Part shown: piece by piece, positions 9,969 through 18,378 of the stretch
Numbering within the stretch: the stretch's first letter is position 1
Layout of the letters: every line of letters begins with the position of its first letter
DNA from: an uncultured bacterium
GTDB taxonomy: Bacteria; Armatimonadota; JACIXR01
Assembly: GCA_938041455.1 (NCBI GenBank)
Contig: CALITO010000016.1
Location: 23,955-87,954 of the forward strand
DNA length: 64,000 nucleotides
Direction: 5' to 3'
Program-made: the position numbers and the translations under genes
The notes under the pieces: model-generated
Told to the model about the DNA's origin: nothing
Database searches by the model: none
What the model saw: the letters and a program-made list of their open reading frames with translations, nothing else

Positions 9969-10418
9969 CTACTTCCTATATACTACTTCCAAGTGTCCGT
10001 CCATATGAAGGTTTAAGGGATTGGGATGATGCTCACAGATAAGGATGACGAAGTGGGGGTCATAGTGAGTAGGTTTTATGTATTGATAGCTTATCTCCTG
10101 GATAGAGGATGGGTCATTCGGGCAATGAAGGAAGTCGGGCTTCTTGAGATAGAGTGGTAAGAGGTCGGCAAGTTTCTCGGGATACTCGCCAGTTGCTTCC
10201 TTATATCTCTCTATAGCTTTGCCCAGTTCCTTCATATTAATCTTGCACTGCTGTAGTTTCACAGCTTGCTCCATCTTCCTTTGGAAGCGTTTATCCCCTG
10301 CCATTTTCAAAAGGATCATAGTGTAAAGAAAAGCTGTGAAGACTATTATAACCGCGGCCACCGCACAGCCGAAATTTATCAATCTCCAGTGTGAGCCCCT
10401 ATATCTTTGGTAGGGCAT
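9969..10418 (-). CDS. Membrane-anchored pseudopilin-like protein with degenerate leader
   Basis: This 149-residue protein has a basic start (MPYQRYRGSHWRLIN), one transmembrane helix (about 17-37), then KINMKELGKAIERYKEATGE, EYPEKLADLLPLYL and FLHCPNDPSS. The helix-to-loop pattern is that of GspG/pseudopilin ectodomains. Near the end HHPNPLNLHMDGHLEVV keeps the H-X9-DG spacing seen in the four classical pseudopilins of this window. It lacks GFTLIE, so prepilin peptidase cannot process it in the normal way. It is the last gene of the tatD-UPF0210 operon, 9 nt after UPF0210. Relationship to pseudopilins is my inference; function unknown. Confidence 0.55.
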   Translation of the reverse strand: MPYQRYRGSHWRLINFGCAVAAVIIVFTAFLYTMILLKMAGDKRFQRKMEQAVKLQQCKINMKELGKAIERYKEATGEYPEKLADLLPLYLKKPDFLHCPNDPSSIQEISYQYIKPTHYDPHFVILICEHHPNPLNLHMDGHLEVVYRK

Positions 10419-10427
10419 TCGCAGAGG

Positions 10428-11789
10428 TCAGTTAGTGAAACTGATAAGGGGAGCCTGAATCCTTCCCTTCCTTCTCACAAATCCCTCTGAGCGGAAGGGA
10501 GAGACACTAAGGACGGGGGCTCTTCCCAAAAGTCCACCGAACTCGACCCATTCACCCGCTTTTTTACCGATCGCGGGTATTATTCTAACCCCCACAGTCT
10601 TGTTATTCATCATACCTATAGCCATTTCATCGGCAATGATGCCGGCTATCGTCTCCACTGGTGTGTCGCCCGGAATAGCCACCATATCCAACCCCACCGA
10701 ACATACCGCCGTCATAGCTTGAAGCTTTTCGATACTAAGGCTTCCCCTTGCCACTGCCCTCGCCATCCCTGCATCCTCTGTAACGGGAATGAATGTGCCG
10801 GACATCCCTCCCACTGAAGAGGAGGCAAAGACTCCTCCTTTCTTCACCGCATCGGTTAGAAGAGCTATGGCAGCCAGTGAGCCTGGCGCCCCGCATTCCT
10901 CCAATCCCATAGCCTGAAGGATGTCAGCTATGCTATCTCCTTCTTCAGGAGTAGGGGCAAGAGAAAGATCGACTATGCCGAAGGGCACGCCTAATTTTGC
11001 GGATATCTCTCGCCCAACGAGCTCGCCAACCCTCGTTATCTTGAAAGCGGTCCTCTTTATCTCTTCTGTTATCTCGGCGAGATTGGCATTAGGTAGCCTT
11101 TTTAGAGCGGCTCTAACCGTGCCAGGACCAGAAATAGCGATGTTAATGGCGGTTTCCCCCTCTCCCACCCCGTGAAATCCGCCCGCCATAAAGGGGTTAT
11201 CCTCGGGTGCGTTGCAATAAACGACCAGCTTTGCACAGGCAACACTATCCCTATCAGCGGAAAGTTCGGCTGTTTCTTTGATCTTCTCCGCCATCAACAA
11301 GACCGCCTCCATATTGATTCCGCTCTTCGTAGAGGCTACATTTACTGAGGAGCATACCCGTTCCAGGCGAGCTAATGCTCGGGGAATGCTATTTATTAGA
11401 GCTATATCGCAGGCGGTACACGCTTTATGGACGAGGGCACCAAAACCTCCTAAATAGTCAATTTTGATTTCCTCCCCCGCCTTATCCATAGCTTCAGCAA
11501 GGAGAAAAAGGTCATCATCTTCCTTAGCCCTTGCTATCAAAGCGATAGGTGTGACGGTTATACGAGTGTTGGCAATAGGTATATCGTATTTGTTAGATAT
11601 CTCCTCTACTACTTCCCTAAGGTTTCCCGCTTTCTCTACTATCTTCTTGTAGATATTCTCCGCTAAAATCTCCAGAGAATCTCCCTTTACATCAAGGAGG
11701 CTTATGCCCATCGTGACGGTGCGGATATCAAGATGCTCCATCCGTATCATGCGGATAGTCTCCAATATTTCTTGGGGCGATATTGGCAT
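10428..11789 (-). CDS. UPF0210 (DUF711/PFL family) protein
   Basis: This 453-residue protein matches the UPF0210 family, with marks IRMIRMEHLDIRTVTMGISL, NVASTKSGINMEAVLLMAE, FMAGGFHGVGEGETAINIAI and SSSVGGMSGTFIPVTEDAGM. Length is usual. The family is cytoplasmic, has a pyruvate formate-lyase-like barrel, and its reaction is not known. In many bacteria it sits next to a small ACT-domain protein, as it does here with an 18-nt gap. A GGGAGCAGG site precedes the ATG. Identification is secure; function unknown. Confidence 0.93.
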   Translation of the reverse strand: MPISPQEILETIRMIRMEHLDIRTVTMGISLLDVKGDSLEILAENIYKKIVEKAGNLREVVEEISNKYDIPIANTRITVTPIALIARAKEDDDLFLLAEAMDKAGEEIKIDYLGGFGALVHKACTACDIALINSIPRALARLERVCSSVNVASTKSGINMEAVLLMAEKIKETAELSADRDSVACAKLVVYCNAPEDNPFMAGGFHGVGEGETAINIAISGPGTVRAALKRLPNANLAEITEEIKRTAFKITRVGELVGREISAKLGVPFGIVDLSLAPTPEEGDSIADILQAMGLEECGAPGSLAAIALLTDAVKKGGVFASSSVGGMSGTFIPVTEDAGMARAVARGSLSIEKLQAMTAVCSVGLDMVAIPGDTPVETIAGIIADEMAIGMMNNKTVGVRIIPAIGKKAGEWVEFGGLLGRAPVLSVSPFRSEGFVRRKGRIQAPLISFTN

Positions 11790-11807
11790 ATTCCTGCTCC
11801 CTCTTCT

Positions 11808-12089
11808 CTACACTCTATGCATAAAGCGGAAGATATCTTCGTGTTGGATTAACACTTGCACACCTAATTCCTCCGCTCTTTTTTCCAATTCTTTTCTCAG
11901 TTCTGATAAATCCGCATCTGATTGAGAGATATCCACAAGCATTATCATCGCGAAAAGGTCCTGCATAATGGTCTGGCTTATGTCGAGGATATTTACATTA
12001 TGATTTGCCAGAACAGAGGAGATATTGGCGACTATGCCGACTCTGTCCTTACCGATTACTGTGACGACCGCCCTTTCTGTCTTACACAT
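11808..12089 (-). CDS. ACT-domain protein, UPF0237 family
   Basis: This 93-residue protein is a single ACT-like domain: AVVTVIGKDRVGIVANISSV, then NVNILDISQTIMQDLFAMIM. ACT domains bind amino acids or similar small ligands and often control partner enzymes. It overlaps the nitroreductase stop by 8 nt and precedes UPF0210, the usual partner of this family, so it may be the ligand-sensing subunit of UPF0210. The pair is conserved; the ligand is unknown. Confidence 0.92.
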   Translation of the reverse strand: MCKTERAVVTVIGKDRVGIVANISSVLANHNVNILDISQTIMQDLFAMIMLVDISQSDADLSELRKELEKRAEELGVQVLIQHEDIFRFMHRV

Positions 12090-12606
12090 CTCTTAAATGA
12101 AGAGGGTTACCGAATTTGTCCAAGGAGAATGTTTCGGGGAAAGGTTTCCTCGGTCTCTGAGCAGGTTTCTCTGCCGGGATGCCGAGCGGGGTGAGGGCTA
12201 TAACTTTAAGGTTATGGGGTATCTCTAAAACCTCCCTCACAGCATCCTCGTCAAATGCTCCCACCCAGCAAGTGCCATAGCCTAAAGCTGTGGCGGCGAG
12301 GACGAGCGTTTGCATAGCTATTGCGACATCAACCGCATACCATTTATTGCTTACCTCGGGTAAACCTATACCACAAATGATACAGTAGGCGTCCGCCATC
12401 CAGGTTTGCCCATGGCAAGCCCGACTAAGCGCTAATTTCCTATCCGGGTCCCGCACAACCACGAAATGCCAGGGCTGACGATTAGCAGCAGAGGGCGCTG
12501 ACCTTGCAGCTTCTAATATCTTCGCCAGATGTTCCCAAGGAATCTCTCCCTTCTCGTATTTCCTTATGCTCCTTCTCTGGAAGAAGATGTCAAGGTTGTT
12601 GCTCAC
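12082..12606 (-). CDS. Nitroreductase family flavoprotein
   Basis: This 174-residue protein has the FMN-binding nitroreductase blocks: FFQRRSIRKYEKGEIPWEHL, EAARSAPSAANRQPWHFVVV, an internal AMQTLVLAATALGYGTCWVG, and ALTPLGIPAEKPAQRPRKP. Family members are FMN-bound dimers reducing nitro, quinone or other compounds with NAD(P)H. It starts with GTG after AAAGGAGGAGAGAAAG and overlaps the DUF1844 gene by 17 nt. The natural substrate cannot be inferred. Confidence 0.9.
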   Translation of the reverse strand: MSNNLDIFFQRRSIRKYEKGEIPWEHLAKILEAARSAPSAANRQPWHFVVVRDPDRKLALSRACHGQTWMADAYCIICGIGLPEVSNKWYAVDVAIAMQTLVLAATALGYGTCWVGAFDEDAVREVLEIPHNLKVIALTPLGIPAEKPAQRPRKPFPETFSLDKFGNPLHLRDV

Positions 12607-12907
12607 CTTTCTCTCCTCCTTTCAAAGTTTGTTGAACGAAGTTCATTTGAAGATTTGCTAATATCTCCTTGAAATTCTTCGTTTCTTCCCAAGAAAGTTT
12701 TCCCTCTAATTTTTGGATTAAAAGGTCTACGCAGTCTATAGCTACCCTCGCTTGTTCCATATCCCTTTCCGGCTTTTGGGTGATGGGGTTTACTACAAGC
12801 CCCATCCAACGCCAAGCATTATCAGATAAAGTTATTATAAAAGCTTTCAAGATATCCCAAATTGTAGGGAGAACGACCTCTTCTTTCTTCTCCTCCGCCA
12901 TATTCAT
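12590..12907 (-). CDS. DUF1844 family protein
   Basis: This 105-residue acidic protein contains the DUF1844 pattern: LPTIWDILKAFIITLSDNAW, then a PE..MEQARVAIDCVDLLIQKL helix and a C-terminal helix. Family members are small cytoplasmic proteins of unknown function. Its ATG overlaps the tatD stop as ATGA, so it is coupled to tatD; it overlaps the nitroreductase gene at the other end. Confidence 0.85.
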   Translation of the reverse strand: MNMAEEKKEEVVLPTIWDILKAFIITLSDNAWRWMGLVVNPITQKPERDMEQARVAIDCVDLLIQKLEGKLSWEETKNFKEILANLQMNFVQQTLKGGEKGEQQP

Positions 12908-13656
12908 CTACACCTCTGGAATAATTTTTCTGCATTATAAGATGTGGTTTCTTTTATATATTCTATAGGTAAGTCAAGGAGAGAGGCAACATTTTCTGCT
13001 ATATAAGGGAGATAAGTGGGCTCATTGTTTCTCCCTCTAAAGGGTTGAGGAGCGAGATAGGGGGAATCTGTTTCAAGAAGCATCCTGTCGACTGGCAGAT
13101 ACTTTACTATTTCCCGAACGGGAGAACGAGAGTAGGTTATGTTTCCCGCCACCCCAATATAATATCCCCTATCAATTGCCTCCATTAGTTCCCCTTTGGA
13201 ACCTTCAAAGCAATGGAGAACCACCTTCAAGTTAGCAAAGTCCTTTAGAATAGCCAGCACCTCCTTTACTGCTCCCCGGGAATGGATTATTACTGGTATA
13301 CCCCTCCTCTGGGCTAAGGATAGATGGAAGAGGAAGGCTTCAACCTGTTTATCTCGGGGGGAGAAGAAGCGATAGAAATCGAGTCCAGTTTCCCCTATGG
13401 CACATACATCTTCTGTCTGCGCGAGAGCCTCTAATGTTTTCAAATCCTTTTCCGTTATATCAGCGGTATCGTGGGGGTGAATTCCCACCGCTAGTGGGAA
13501 GTGGTAATGGTTGATGGCGATAGCCCTTTTGCTTGATATCAAATCGTAGCCAACGATGACGAGCCAGTATAAACCAGCCTCCAAGGCTCTTTGGACGATT
13601 TCTCTTTCCTTTCCTTTAAAATTAGGGTGGGAAAGGTGGCAGTGGGTATCGATCAT
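12904..13656 (-). CDS. tatD: TatD family metal-dependent hydrolase (DNase)
   Basis: From the ATG at 13656 the protein has 250 residues. It has the amidohydrolase metal motif DTHCHL at the start, GIHPHD, IGETGLDFYR, PVIIHSRGA and LLETDSPYLAP near the end. TatD proteins are TIM-barrel 3'-5' DNases with two metals. There is no Shine-Dalgarno site; a good promoter places the transcript start at the initiation codon (an in-frame TTG directly precedes the ATG), so the mRNA is probably leaderless. It heads a six-gene minus-strand operon ending at 9969. Confidence 0.95.
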   Translation of the reverse strand: MIDTHCHLSHPNFKGKEREIVQRALEAGLYWLVIVGYDLISSKRAIAINHYHFPLAVGIHPHDTADITEKDLKTLEALAQTEDVCAIGETGLDFYRFFSPRDKQVEAFLFHLSLAQRRGIPVIIHSRGAVKEVLAILKDFANLKVVLHCFEGSKGELMEAIDRGYYIGVAGNITYSRSPVREIVKYLPVDRMLLETDSPYLAPQPFRGRNNEPTYLPYIAENVASLLDLPIEYIKETTSYNAEKLFQRCR

Positions 13657-13664
13657 CAAGGATA

Positions 13665-13693
13665 AGTATGAAAATGAAAAGAGATTATGTCAA
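13665..13693 (-). promoter_or_regulatory. Leaderless promoter of the tatD operon
   Basis: On the minus strand there is TTGACA (13693-13688), a 17-nt spacer and CATACT (13670-13665). The tatD ATG begins 9 nt downstream, with a TTG in between, so transcription should start at or next to the start codon. Confidence 0.6.
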
Positions 13694-13724
13694 CTTTATG
13701 CCCTCTTATATAGCGTTTAATTTG

Positions 13725-13753
13725 TTGACAAATCTTCACTATGGATCTATTAT
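13725..13753 (+). promoter_or_regulatory. Promoter of the Val-Gly-Cys-Leu tRNA cluster
   Basis: TTGACA (13725-13730), a 17-nt spacer and TATTAT (13748-13753) lie 15 nt before the first mature tRNA base. This is a near-perfect housekeeping promoter, as expected for stable RNA. Confidence 0.75.
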
Positions 13754-13768
13754 TTTATAGTGTAAGGA

Positions 13769-13843
13769 GGGCGAATAGCTCAGAGGGAGAGCGCTTGCTT
13801 CACGAGCAAGAGGTCGTAGGTTCAAGTCCTACTTCGCCCACCA
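13769..13843 (+). tRNA. tRNA-Val(CAC)
   Basis: The acceptor arm GGGCGAA pairs with TTCGCCC, and ACCA is encoded. The anticodon stem is CTTGC/GCAAG with loop TTCACGA, giving anticodon CAC. The T arm is GTAGG TTCAAGT CCTAC. It is the first of four tRNAs in a row. Confidence 0.95.
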
Positions 13844-13847
13844 TTTA

Positions 13848-13922
13848 GCGGGCGTAGCTCAGTGGTAGAGCGTCAGCTCCCCGGGCTGAAGGCCGCGGGT
13901 CCGAATCCCGTCGCCCGCTCCA
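13848..13922 (+). tRNA. tRNA-Gly(CCC) with unusual loops
   Basis: The acceptor arm GCGGGCG pairs with CGCCCGC; discriminator T and encoded CCA fit tRNA-Gly. The anticodon stem TCAGC/GCTGA encloses TCCCCGG, giving anticodon CCC but with C rather than the near-universal T at position 33. The T loop reads TCCGAAT, with C where T55 (pseudouridine) is expected. All stems are intact. Confidence 0.85.
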
Positions 13923-13929
13923 TTTCTCT

Positions 13930-14004
13930 GGCGGCGTAGCCAAGAGGTAAGGCAGCGGTCTGCAAAACCGCTAAACCCCGGTTCGATTCCGGGCGCCGCC
14001 TCCA
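13930..14004 (+). tRNA. tRNA-Cys(GCA)
   Basis: The acceptor arm GGCGGCG pairs with CGCCGCC, with U73 and encoded CCA. The anticodon stem GCGGT/ACCGC encloses CTGCAAA, giving GCA. U73 is the usual cysteine identity base. Confidence 0.95.
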
Positions 14005-14009
14005 GATAA

Positions 14010-14097
14010 GGGCGGGTGGTGGAACAGGTAGACACCGCGGACTTAAAATCCGCTGCCTCCCCGAGGCGTGTGGGTTCGAGTCCCACCCCGCCCACCA
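14010..14097 (+). tRNA. tRNA-Leu(TAA)
   Basis: This is a class II tRNA of 88 nt. The acceptor arm GGGCGGG pairs with CCCGCCC, followed by ACCA. The anticodon stem GCGGA/TCCGC encloses CTTAAAA, giving TAA. A long variable arm (TGCCTCCCCGAGGCGT) follows. Last tRNA of the cluster; it ends four bases before a convergent gene. Confidence 0.95.
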
Positions 14098-14100
14098 TTG

Positions 14101-15387
14101 CTACCTCTTATTCAACCACTCCCCCACTACTTTATGAAAATAGTAGTTGAGCAAAATGGAGACGGGAAGTCTTTTGGAAAAACAAAGGGAGCGACGAACG
14201 AGATGGAGAAAACTGTTAGCCTCCTTGTAAGCCCACCTCAACCCAGCCTCCAATTCCTCAGGAGACATATTCTTAGGATAAAATACGCAGTGGTTTCCCG
14301 TATACTTGGACCAGTCCCTGCTTAATATCCTCCCCTCCCTCTCAAACCTTTCATATAAAGTTGTGCCGGGAAGGGGAGTGAGGATGGAAAATTGGGGCAG
14401 ATCTATCCTTTCTCGATAAACGAACTCCACAGTCCGCTTGAATACATCCTTATCATCGTTATCAAAGCCAAATATGAAAGCCCCTATTATTGATATCCCG
14501 AAGGCATGTAGACGTCTTATCGCCCTTCTGTATTCCTCAACAATATTATGCCTCTTTCCCACTTCTCTAAGACACTCTTCAGAGATGCTTTCAAATCCGA
14601 TGAATAGCCCTCTGCAACCCGCCCTCGCCGCCAACTTTATCAATTCCTCATCCTTCGTAGCATTTAGGGAACCTTGAGCAAGCCATAATTTTCTAAGAGG
14701 GATTAGTTCTTTGAAAAGTTCCTTTGCATAACGAGGATCGCCAAGAATATTATCGTCCACGAACACAATAAATTTGCTGTCCATTTCCTCTATCTCTTTA
14801 ATAACATCCCTCACGGGACGAGTTCTGTAAGTTCTACCAAAAAAGCGAGTAACAGAGCAGAAATCGCAATTATAGGGACATCCTCTCGTAGTTTGGAGAG
14901 TCCAAAAAACTGCATATTTCTTGGGGTTCAATAGGTCACGACGGGGAAAGGGGAGATTCTCCAAGGAAGGGAAACCATTACAACGATAAAACTTCTCAAG
15001 TTTTCCCATTCTTACATCCTTGAGCAATTGGGGCCAACTACATTCCGCTTCCCCTATAACCACGCTATCAGCATATTGGACGCATTCCTCAGGCATCATC
15101 GTGGGATGAGCTCCTCCCATTACTACTTTAACACCCCTCTTCTTGAACTCCCTCGCTATTTCAAAAGCCCTTATAGCTGAGGCTGTATTGAAGCTTATCC
15201 CCACCAAATCAGCCTCATAGTCAACATCTACATCCTCTACCGCTTCGTCCGTCAACTTGACTTCCACATCGGGCGGGGTGAGACCTGCAACCTGCAATAG
15301 ACCCAAGGGTGGAAAAAGAGAAGTCCGCTCCTTGAGGTGCTTTCTCTCCCCCCAACGAGGGTCAGGATAAACAAGATAGACTCTCAT
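14101..15387 (-). CDS. B12-binding domain radical SAM protein
   Basis: This 428-residue protein has an N-terminal cobalamin-binding-like region (YPDPRWGE, VGISFNTASAI, VVMGGAHPTMMPEE, up to about 135). A radical SAM core follows with the cluster motif C170-X3-C174-X2-C177 (TRGCPYNCDFCSV), and the barrel runs to about 370. Enzymes with this order commonly methylate or rearrange unactivated carbons, for example in lipid or cofactor tailoring. It is the last gene of the minus-strand run from the epimerase, 2 nt after amrS. The substrate is not deducible. Confidence 0.9.
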   Translation of the reverse strand: MRVYLVYPDPRWGERKHLKERTSLFPPLGLLQVAGLTPPDVEVKLTDEAVEDVDVDYEADLVGISFNTASAIRAFEIAREFKKRGVKVVMGGAHPTMMPEECVQYADSVVIGEAECSWPQLLKDVRMGKLEKFYRCNGFPSLENLPFPRRDLLNPKKYAVFWTLQTTRGCPYNCDFCSVTRFFGRTYRTRPVRDVIKEIEEMDSKFIVFVDDNILGDPRYAKELFKELIPLRKLWLAQGSLNATKDEELIKLAARAGCRGLFIGFESISEECLREVGKRHNIVEEYRRAIRRLHAFGISIIGAFIFGFDNDDKDVFKRTVEFVYRERIDLPQFSILTPLPGTTLYERFEREGRILSRDWSKYTGNHCVFYPKNMSPEELEAGLRWAYKEANSFLHLVRRSLCFSKRLPVSILLNYYFHKVVGEWLNKR

Positions 15388-15389
15388 CT

Positions 15390-16379
15390 TTATATCACTA
15401 CATTTATCTTAGTGTTGCAGAAGGAACACCTGTCCCCTATGAGATGCATTTCTCTAACTCCCATCCCCATCCTTATTATTACCGCCCTCTTGCAATTGGG
15501 ACAAAAAGTCGTCTCTCCTTCCTCAAATAGAACATTTCCTGTGTATACATAATCCAGTTTCTCCATAGCCAATTCCCTTGCTCTTATAAGAGTGGAAATG
15601 GGAGTGGGAGGGAGGTTCATCCGGAAGGCAGGGAAATAGCGGGTGAAGTGAAGGGGAATGGATTTATCAATGCTAACAAGCCAATCGGTTATCGCTGCGA
15701 AATCTTCGTCCTTGTCGTTAAGGGTGGGGATTATGAGATTGGTAACTTCTATATGGACACCTTTTTTAAAAGCCAGCTCCACTGTGCGGAGAACGGGAGG
15801 GAGCCTGCCTTTGCAAATCTTCCGATAAAAATCCTCTTTCATCGCCTTAACATCTATATTCATCGCATCTATGTAGGGAAGGAGTTTGAGCAGGGGTTCC
15901 TCATTTATGTAGCCGTTCGTCACGAGGACATTTTTCAGACCTTCCTTTTTCGCCAACCGGGCACACTCTAAGACATATTCATACCAAATCAGCGGTTCAT
16001 TATAGGTATAGGCGATGCCCACATTTCTCCTTTCCTCCTTCGCTATAGCTACTATCTGCTCAGGAAGTAGGAAATCGGTGGGAGCTCTCTGCTGGGATAT
16101 CTGCCAATTCTGACAGTTGTCGCAAGAGAAGTTGCAACCAAATGTGCCAAGAGAAAGGATGTATGAGCCAGGATAAAAATGATAGAGAGGTTTCTTCTCT
16201 ATTGGATCAAGCGCCATTGACGATACCTCACCCCATACAAGGGAAAACAACTTACCCTCTATATTCTGTCGCGCTTTGCATATCCCTATTTTCCCTACAT
16301 CTATTAGGCAATTATGTGGGCAAAGAACACATCGCACTTTCCCTTCTGCCATTGGTTCCCAAAACATTGCCTCTTTCAT
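15390..16379 (-). CDS. amrS: AmmeMemoRadiSam system radical SAM enzyme
   Basis: This 329-residue protein has an N-terminal Cys-rich segment (CVLCPHNC, GICKARQN), then GTFGCNFSCDNCQNWQISQ with C82-X3-C86-X2-C89. AYTYNEPLIWYEYVLE and MNIDVKAMKEDFYRK follow, and the tail has a CPNC...CSFC pair that may bind zinc. This matches AmrS, whose family members are encoded with AmrA and AmrB (Memo-like) proteins; neither partner is in this window. Its ATG overlaps the plsY stop (ATGA). Identification is strong; the reaction is not established. Confidence 0.92.
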   Translation of the reverse strand: MKEAMFWEPMAEGKVRCVLCPHNCLIDVGKIGICKARQNIEGKLFSLVWGEVSSMALDPIEKKPLYHFYPGSYILSLGTFGCNFSCDNCQNWQISQQRAPTDFLLPEQIVAIAKEERRNVGIAYTYNEPLIWYEYVLECARLAKKEGLKNVLVTNGYINEEPLLKLLPYIDAMNIDVKAMKEDFYRKICKGRLPPVLRTVELAFKKGVHIEVTNLIIPTLNDKDEDFAAITDWLVSIDKSIPLHFTRYFPAFRMNLPPTPISTLIRARELAMEKLDYVYTGNVLFEEGETTFCPNCKRAVIIRMGMGVREMHLIGDRCSFCNTKINVVI

Positions 16380-16975
16380 TTGATGCTCACCTTTTTCCCA
16401 ATCTTGGGTTCCTCCCCTCTGAATAATCTTTCCAAATTTGGTTTATGCCTTGCGATGACGAGAATGGATATCACGATGGAAAGGAGAAGATAGGGAAGGG
16501 GTTGGTTAGTTAAACTCATAAGCAGGGGGAAGAAGAAGGCAGAAGAAAGGGAAGCAAGCGAAACATAGCGGAAGATAAGCACAACCACTCCCCAAATCAA
16601 GAACAAAAAAAGAGCAACTTGGGGTGTTATTCCTATTACCACCCCCAATCCCGTCGCCACACCTCTTCCTCCTCTGAAACCTATAAAAGGGGAGAAGATA
16701 TGCCCTAAAATGGCGAATACGCCTACGAGAACCACCCAGAAGGGGGTGAAGGAAAAGGCTCTTGCCAAAAGGACGGGGAAGAGCCCCTTTGAAGTATCAA
16801 GGAGGAGAACCAAGATTCCTACCGTCGGTCCCGCTATCCTCATAACATTGGTCGTCCCTATATTCCCGCTCCCTATCCTCCTTATATCCACTCCCAAACT
16901 ATATCTGCAGATGAGCAAGCCGAAGGGGATGGAACCAAAAAGAAACGAAAAAAGGCAGAGAAGAGTTTGCTTCAT
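16376..16975 (-). CDS. plsY: Glycerol-3-phosphate acyltransferase PlsY
   Basis: This 199-residue multispanning protein transfers an acyl group from acyl-phosphate to glycerol-3-phosphate, the first step of phospholipid synthesis at the inner membrane. The conserved loops are GSGNIGTTNVMR (36-47) and GHIFSPFIGFRGGRGVAT (91-108). About five transmembrane helices and usual length. It overlaps der and amrS by ATGA on both sides, so the three are co-translated. Confidence 0.95.
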   Translation of the reverse strand: MKQTLLCLFSFLFGSIPFGLLICRYSLGVDIRRIGSGNIGTTNVMRIAGPTVGILVLLLDTSKGLFPVLLARAFSFTPFWVVLVGVFAILGHIFSPFIGFRGGRGVATGLGVVIGITPQVALFLFLIWGVVVLIFRYVSLASLSSAFFFPLLMSLTNQPLPYLLLSIVISILVIARHKPNLERLFRGEEPKIGKKVSIK

Positions 16976-18330
16976 TTAGCCTTCTCCTTCAACTTAAGGG
17001 GGACTTTCTTTCTCTTCTTTAACAATTTGAATTTTATCGGTGTTCCTTCCAAGGGGAAAGCGGGGCGTAAGTAGTTCTCTATATAACGAAGGTAGGAGTC
17101 GTCAACAAGGGATGGAATATTAACATAGAGGTTGAAGGTGGGTGGTTTAGTTCCGGCGCTCTCCACCTCGTAAAGTTTAAGTTGTTTTTTACCTTCCCTC
17201 GCGGGATGGCGCTCAACCGCTTCTCTTAGTAGCGATTCCACCTCCCCCGCTGGCAGGAGAGCACTATAATTCTGGTGCACTTCAAGAGCTTTGTCCAGTA
17301 ATTCGTAAATCCCTTCCTCCTTGAGGGCGGATGTGAAGACAATGGGAGCGAAATTCAAAAACGGCATTTCCTCCCTAACTAGTTTTATGAACGACCTCTT
17401 CACCTTCGGAGTATGTCCTTCCCTTATCAAATCCCACTTATTTGCCACTATTATACAAGATTTATAAGCATCCTCAATGTATCCTGCTACCCTTTTATCC
17501 GCTCCCCTCACCCCATATGAGGCATCAAGCACCAAAAAAGCGACATCCGCTCTCTGTATCGCCTTCATAGCCCGCACGAGGGCGAAATATTCGACAAGAC
17601 TTGCCAATTTGCTCTTTCTTTTTATTCCAGCGGTATCTATAAGGAGGAAGTCCTTATCTTTCCATTGAAAGGGTGTATCTATAGCATCCCTTGTAGTCCC
17701 TGGAACTTTATCCACGATAACCCTTTCCTCTTGAAGGATAGCGTTGAGAAGGCTGGATTTCCCCACATTTGGCGCCCCTACAATGGCAACCTTTATTTGG
17801 TCCTCTTTGAGAGGAATAATTGTTTCCTCAGGTAGATAGTAGATTATCCTGTCCAGAAGTTCTCCTATCCCCTCTCCCTTAAGGGCGGAGATATAGAGGA
17901 TTTCCCGCCCCCCAAGTGAGTAAAGTTCTCCCTCTCCTACATTCCACCTCTTTTTCTTTATATCGCATTTATTAGCCACAATTAGCACCGGCTTGTTAGT
18001 TCTGCGCAGCTTTTCTGCTATCTCTTCCTCAGCAGCGGTTATTCCCTCCACAACATCTACCACAAAAAGGATTAAATCAGCCTCCTCTATAGCAGTATCA
18101 ACCTGCTTCATCACCTGCCCAGTTAAGGAATCAAAGAAAGGAGGGAAAAGACCACCGGTATCTATAAGGGTGAAATAATTCCCCTGCCATTCACAGAGGT
18201 AATATACCCTATCCCTTGTTACCCCTGGTTCACCCTCCACTATAGCAGCTCTCCTGCCCACCAGCCGATTAAAAAGGGTAGATTTACCCACATTTACCCT
18301 TCCAATGATAGTAACGATACCGTATCTCAT
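16972..18330 (-). CDS. der: Ribosome assembly GTPase Der (EngA)
   Basis: From the ATG at 18330 the protein has 452 residues and two tandem G domains plus a KH-like C-terminal domain. G1 motifs are GRVNVGKST (first domain, with Val where Pro is usual) and GAPNVGKSS (second). DTGG, DTAGIKRKSK and NKCD/NKWD are present. Der is needed for 50S maturation. No Shine-Dalgarno site is present; the promoter lies so close that the mRNA should be leaderless. It is coupled to plsY (ATGA). Confidence 0.97.
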   Translation of the reverse strand: MRYGIVTIIGRVNVGKSTLFNRLVGRRAAIVEGEPGVTRDRVYYLCEWQGNYFTLIDTGGLFPPFFDSLTGQVMKQVDTAIEEADLILFVVDVVEGITAAEEEIAEKLRRTNKPVLIVANKCDIKKKRWNVGEGELYSLGGREILYISALKGEGIGELLDRIIYYLPEETIIPLKEDQIKVAIVGAPNVGKSSLLNAILQEERVIVDKVPGTTRDAIDTPFQWKDKDFLLIDTAGIKRKSKLASLVEYFALVRAMKAIQRADVAFLVLDASYGVRGADKRVAGYIEDAYKSCIIVANKWDLIREGHTPKVKRSFIKLVREEMPFLNFAPIVFTSALKEEGIYELLDKALEVHQNYSALLPAGEVESLLREAVERHPAREGKKQLKLYEVESAGTKPPTFNLYVNIPSLVDDSYLRYIENYLRPAFPLEGTPIKFKLLKKRKKVPLKLKEKAK

Positions 18331-18338
18331 CAAGTTAA

Positions 18339-18367
18339 AGAATAGCAGAGCAAAGGTGCCAAGTCAA
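18339..18367 (-). promoter_or_regulatory. Leaderless promoter of der
   Basis: On the minus strand there is TTGACT (18367-18362), a 17-nt spacer and TATTCT (18344-18339). The der ATG starts 9 nt later, preceded by an in-frame TTG. Spacing and arrangement are almost identical to the tatD promoter. Confidence 0.6.
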
Positions 18368-18378
18368 CGAATTATTGC

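Noticed and set aside
13859..14098. Minus-strand open frame across the tRNA cluster
   Set aside because: It is antisense to four well-folded tRNAs. Such frames give well-known false gene calls.
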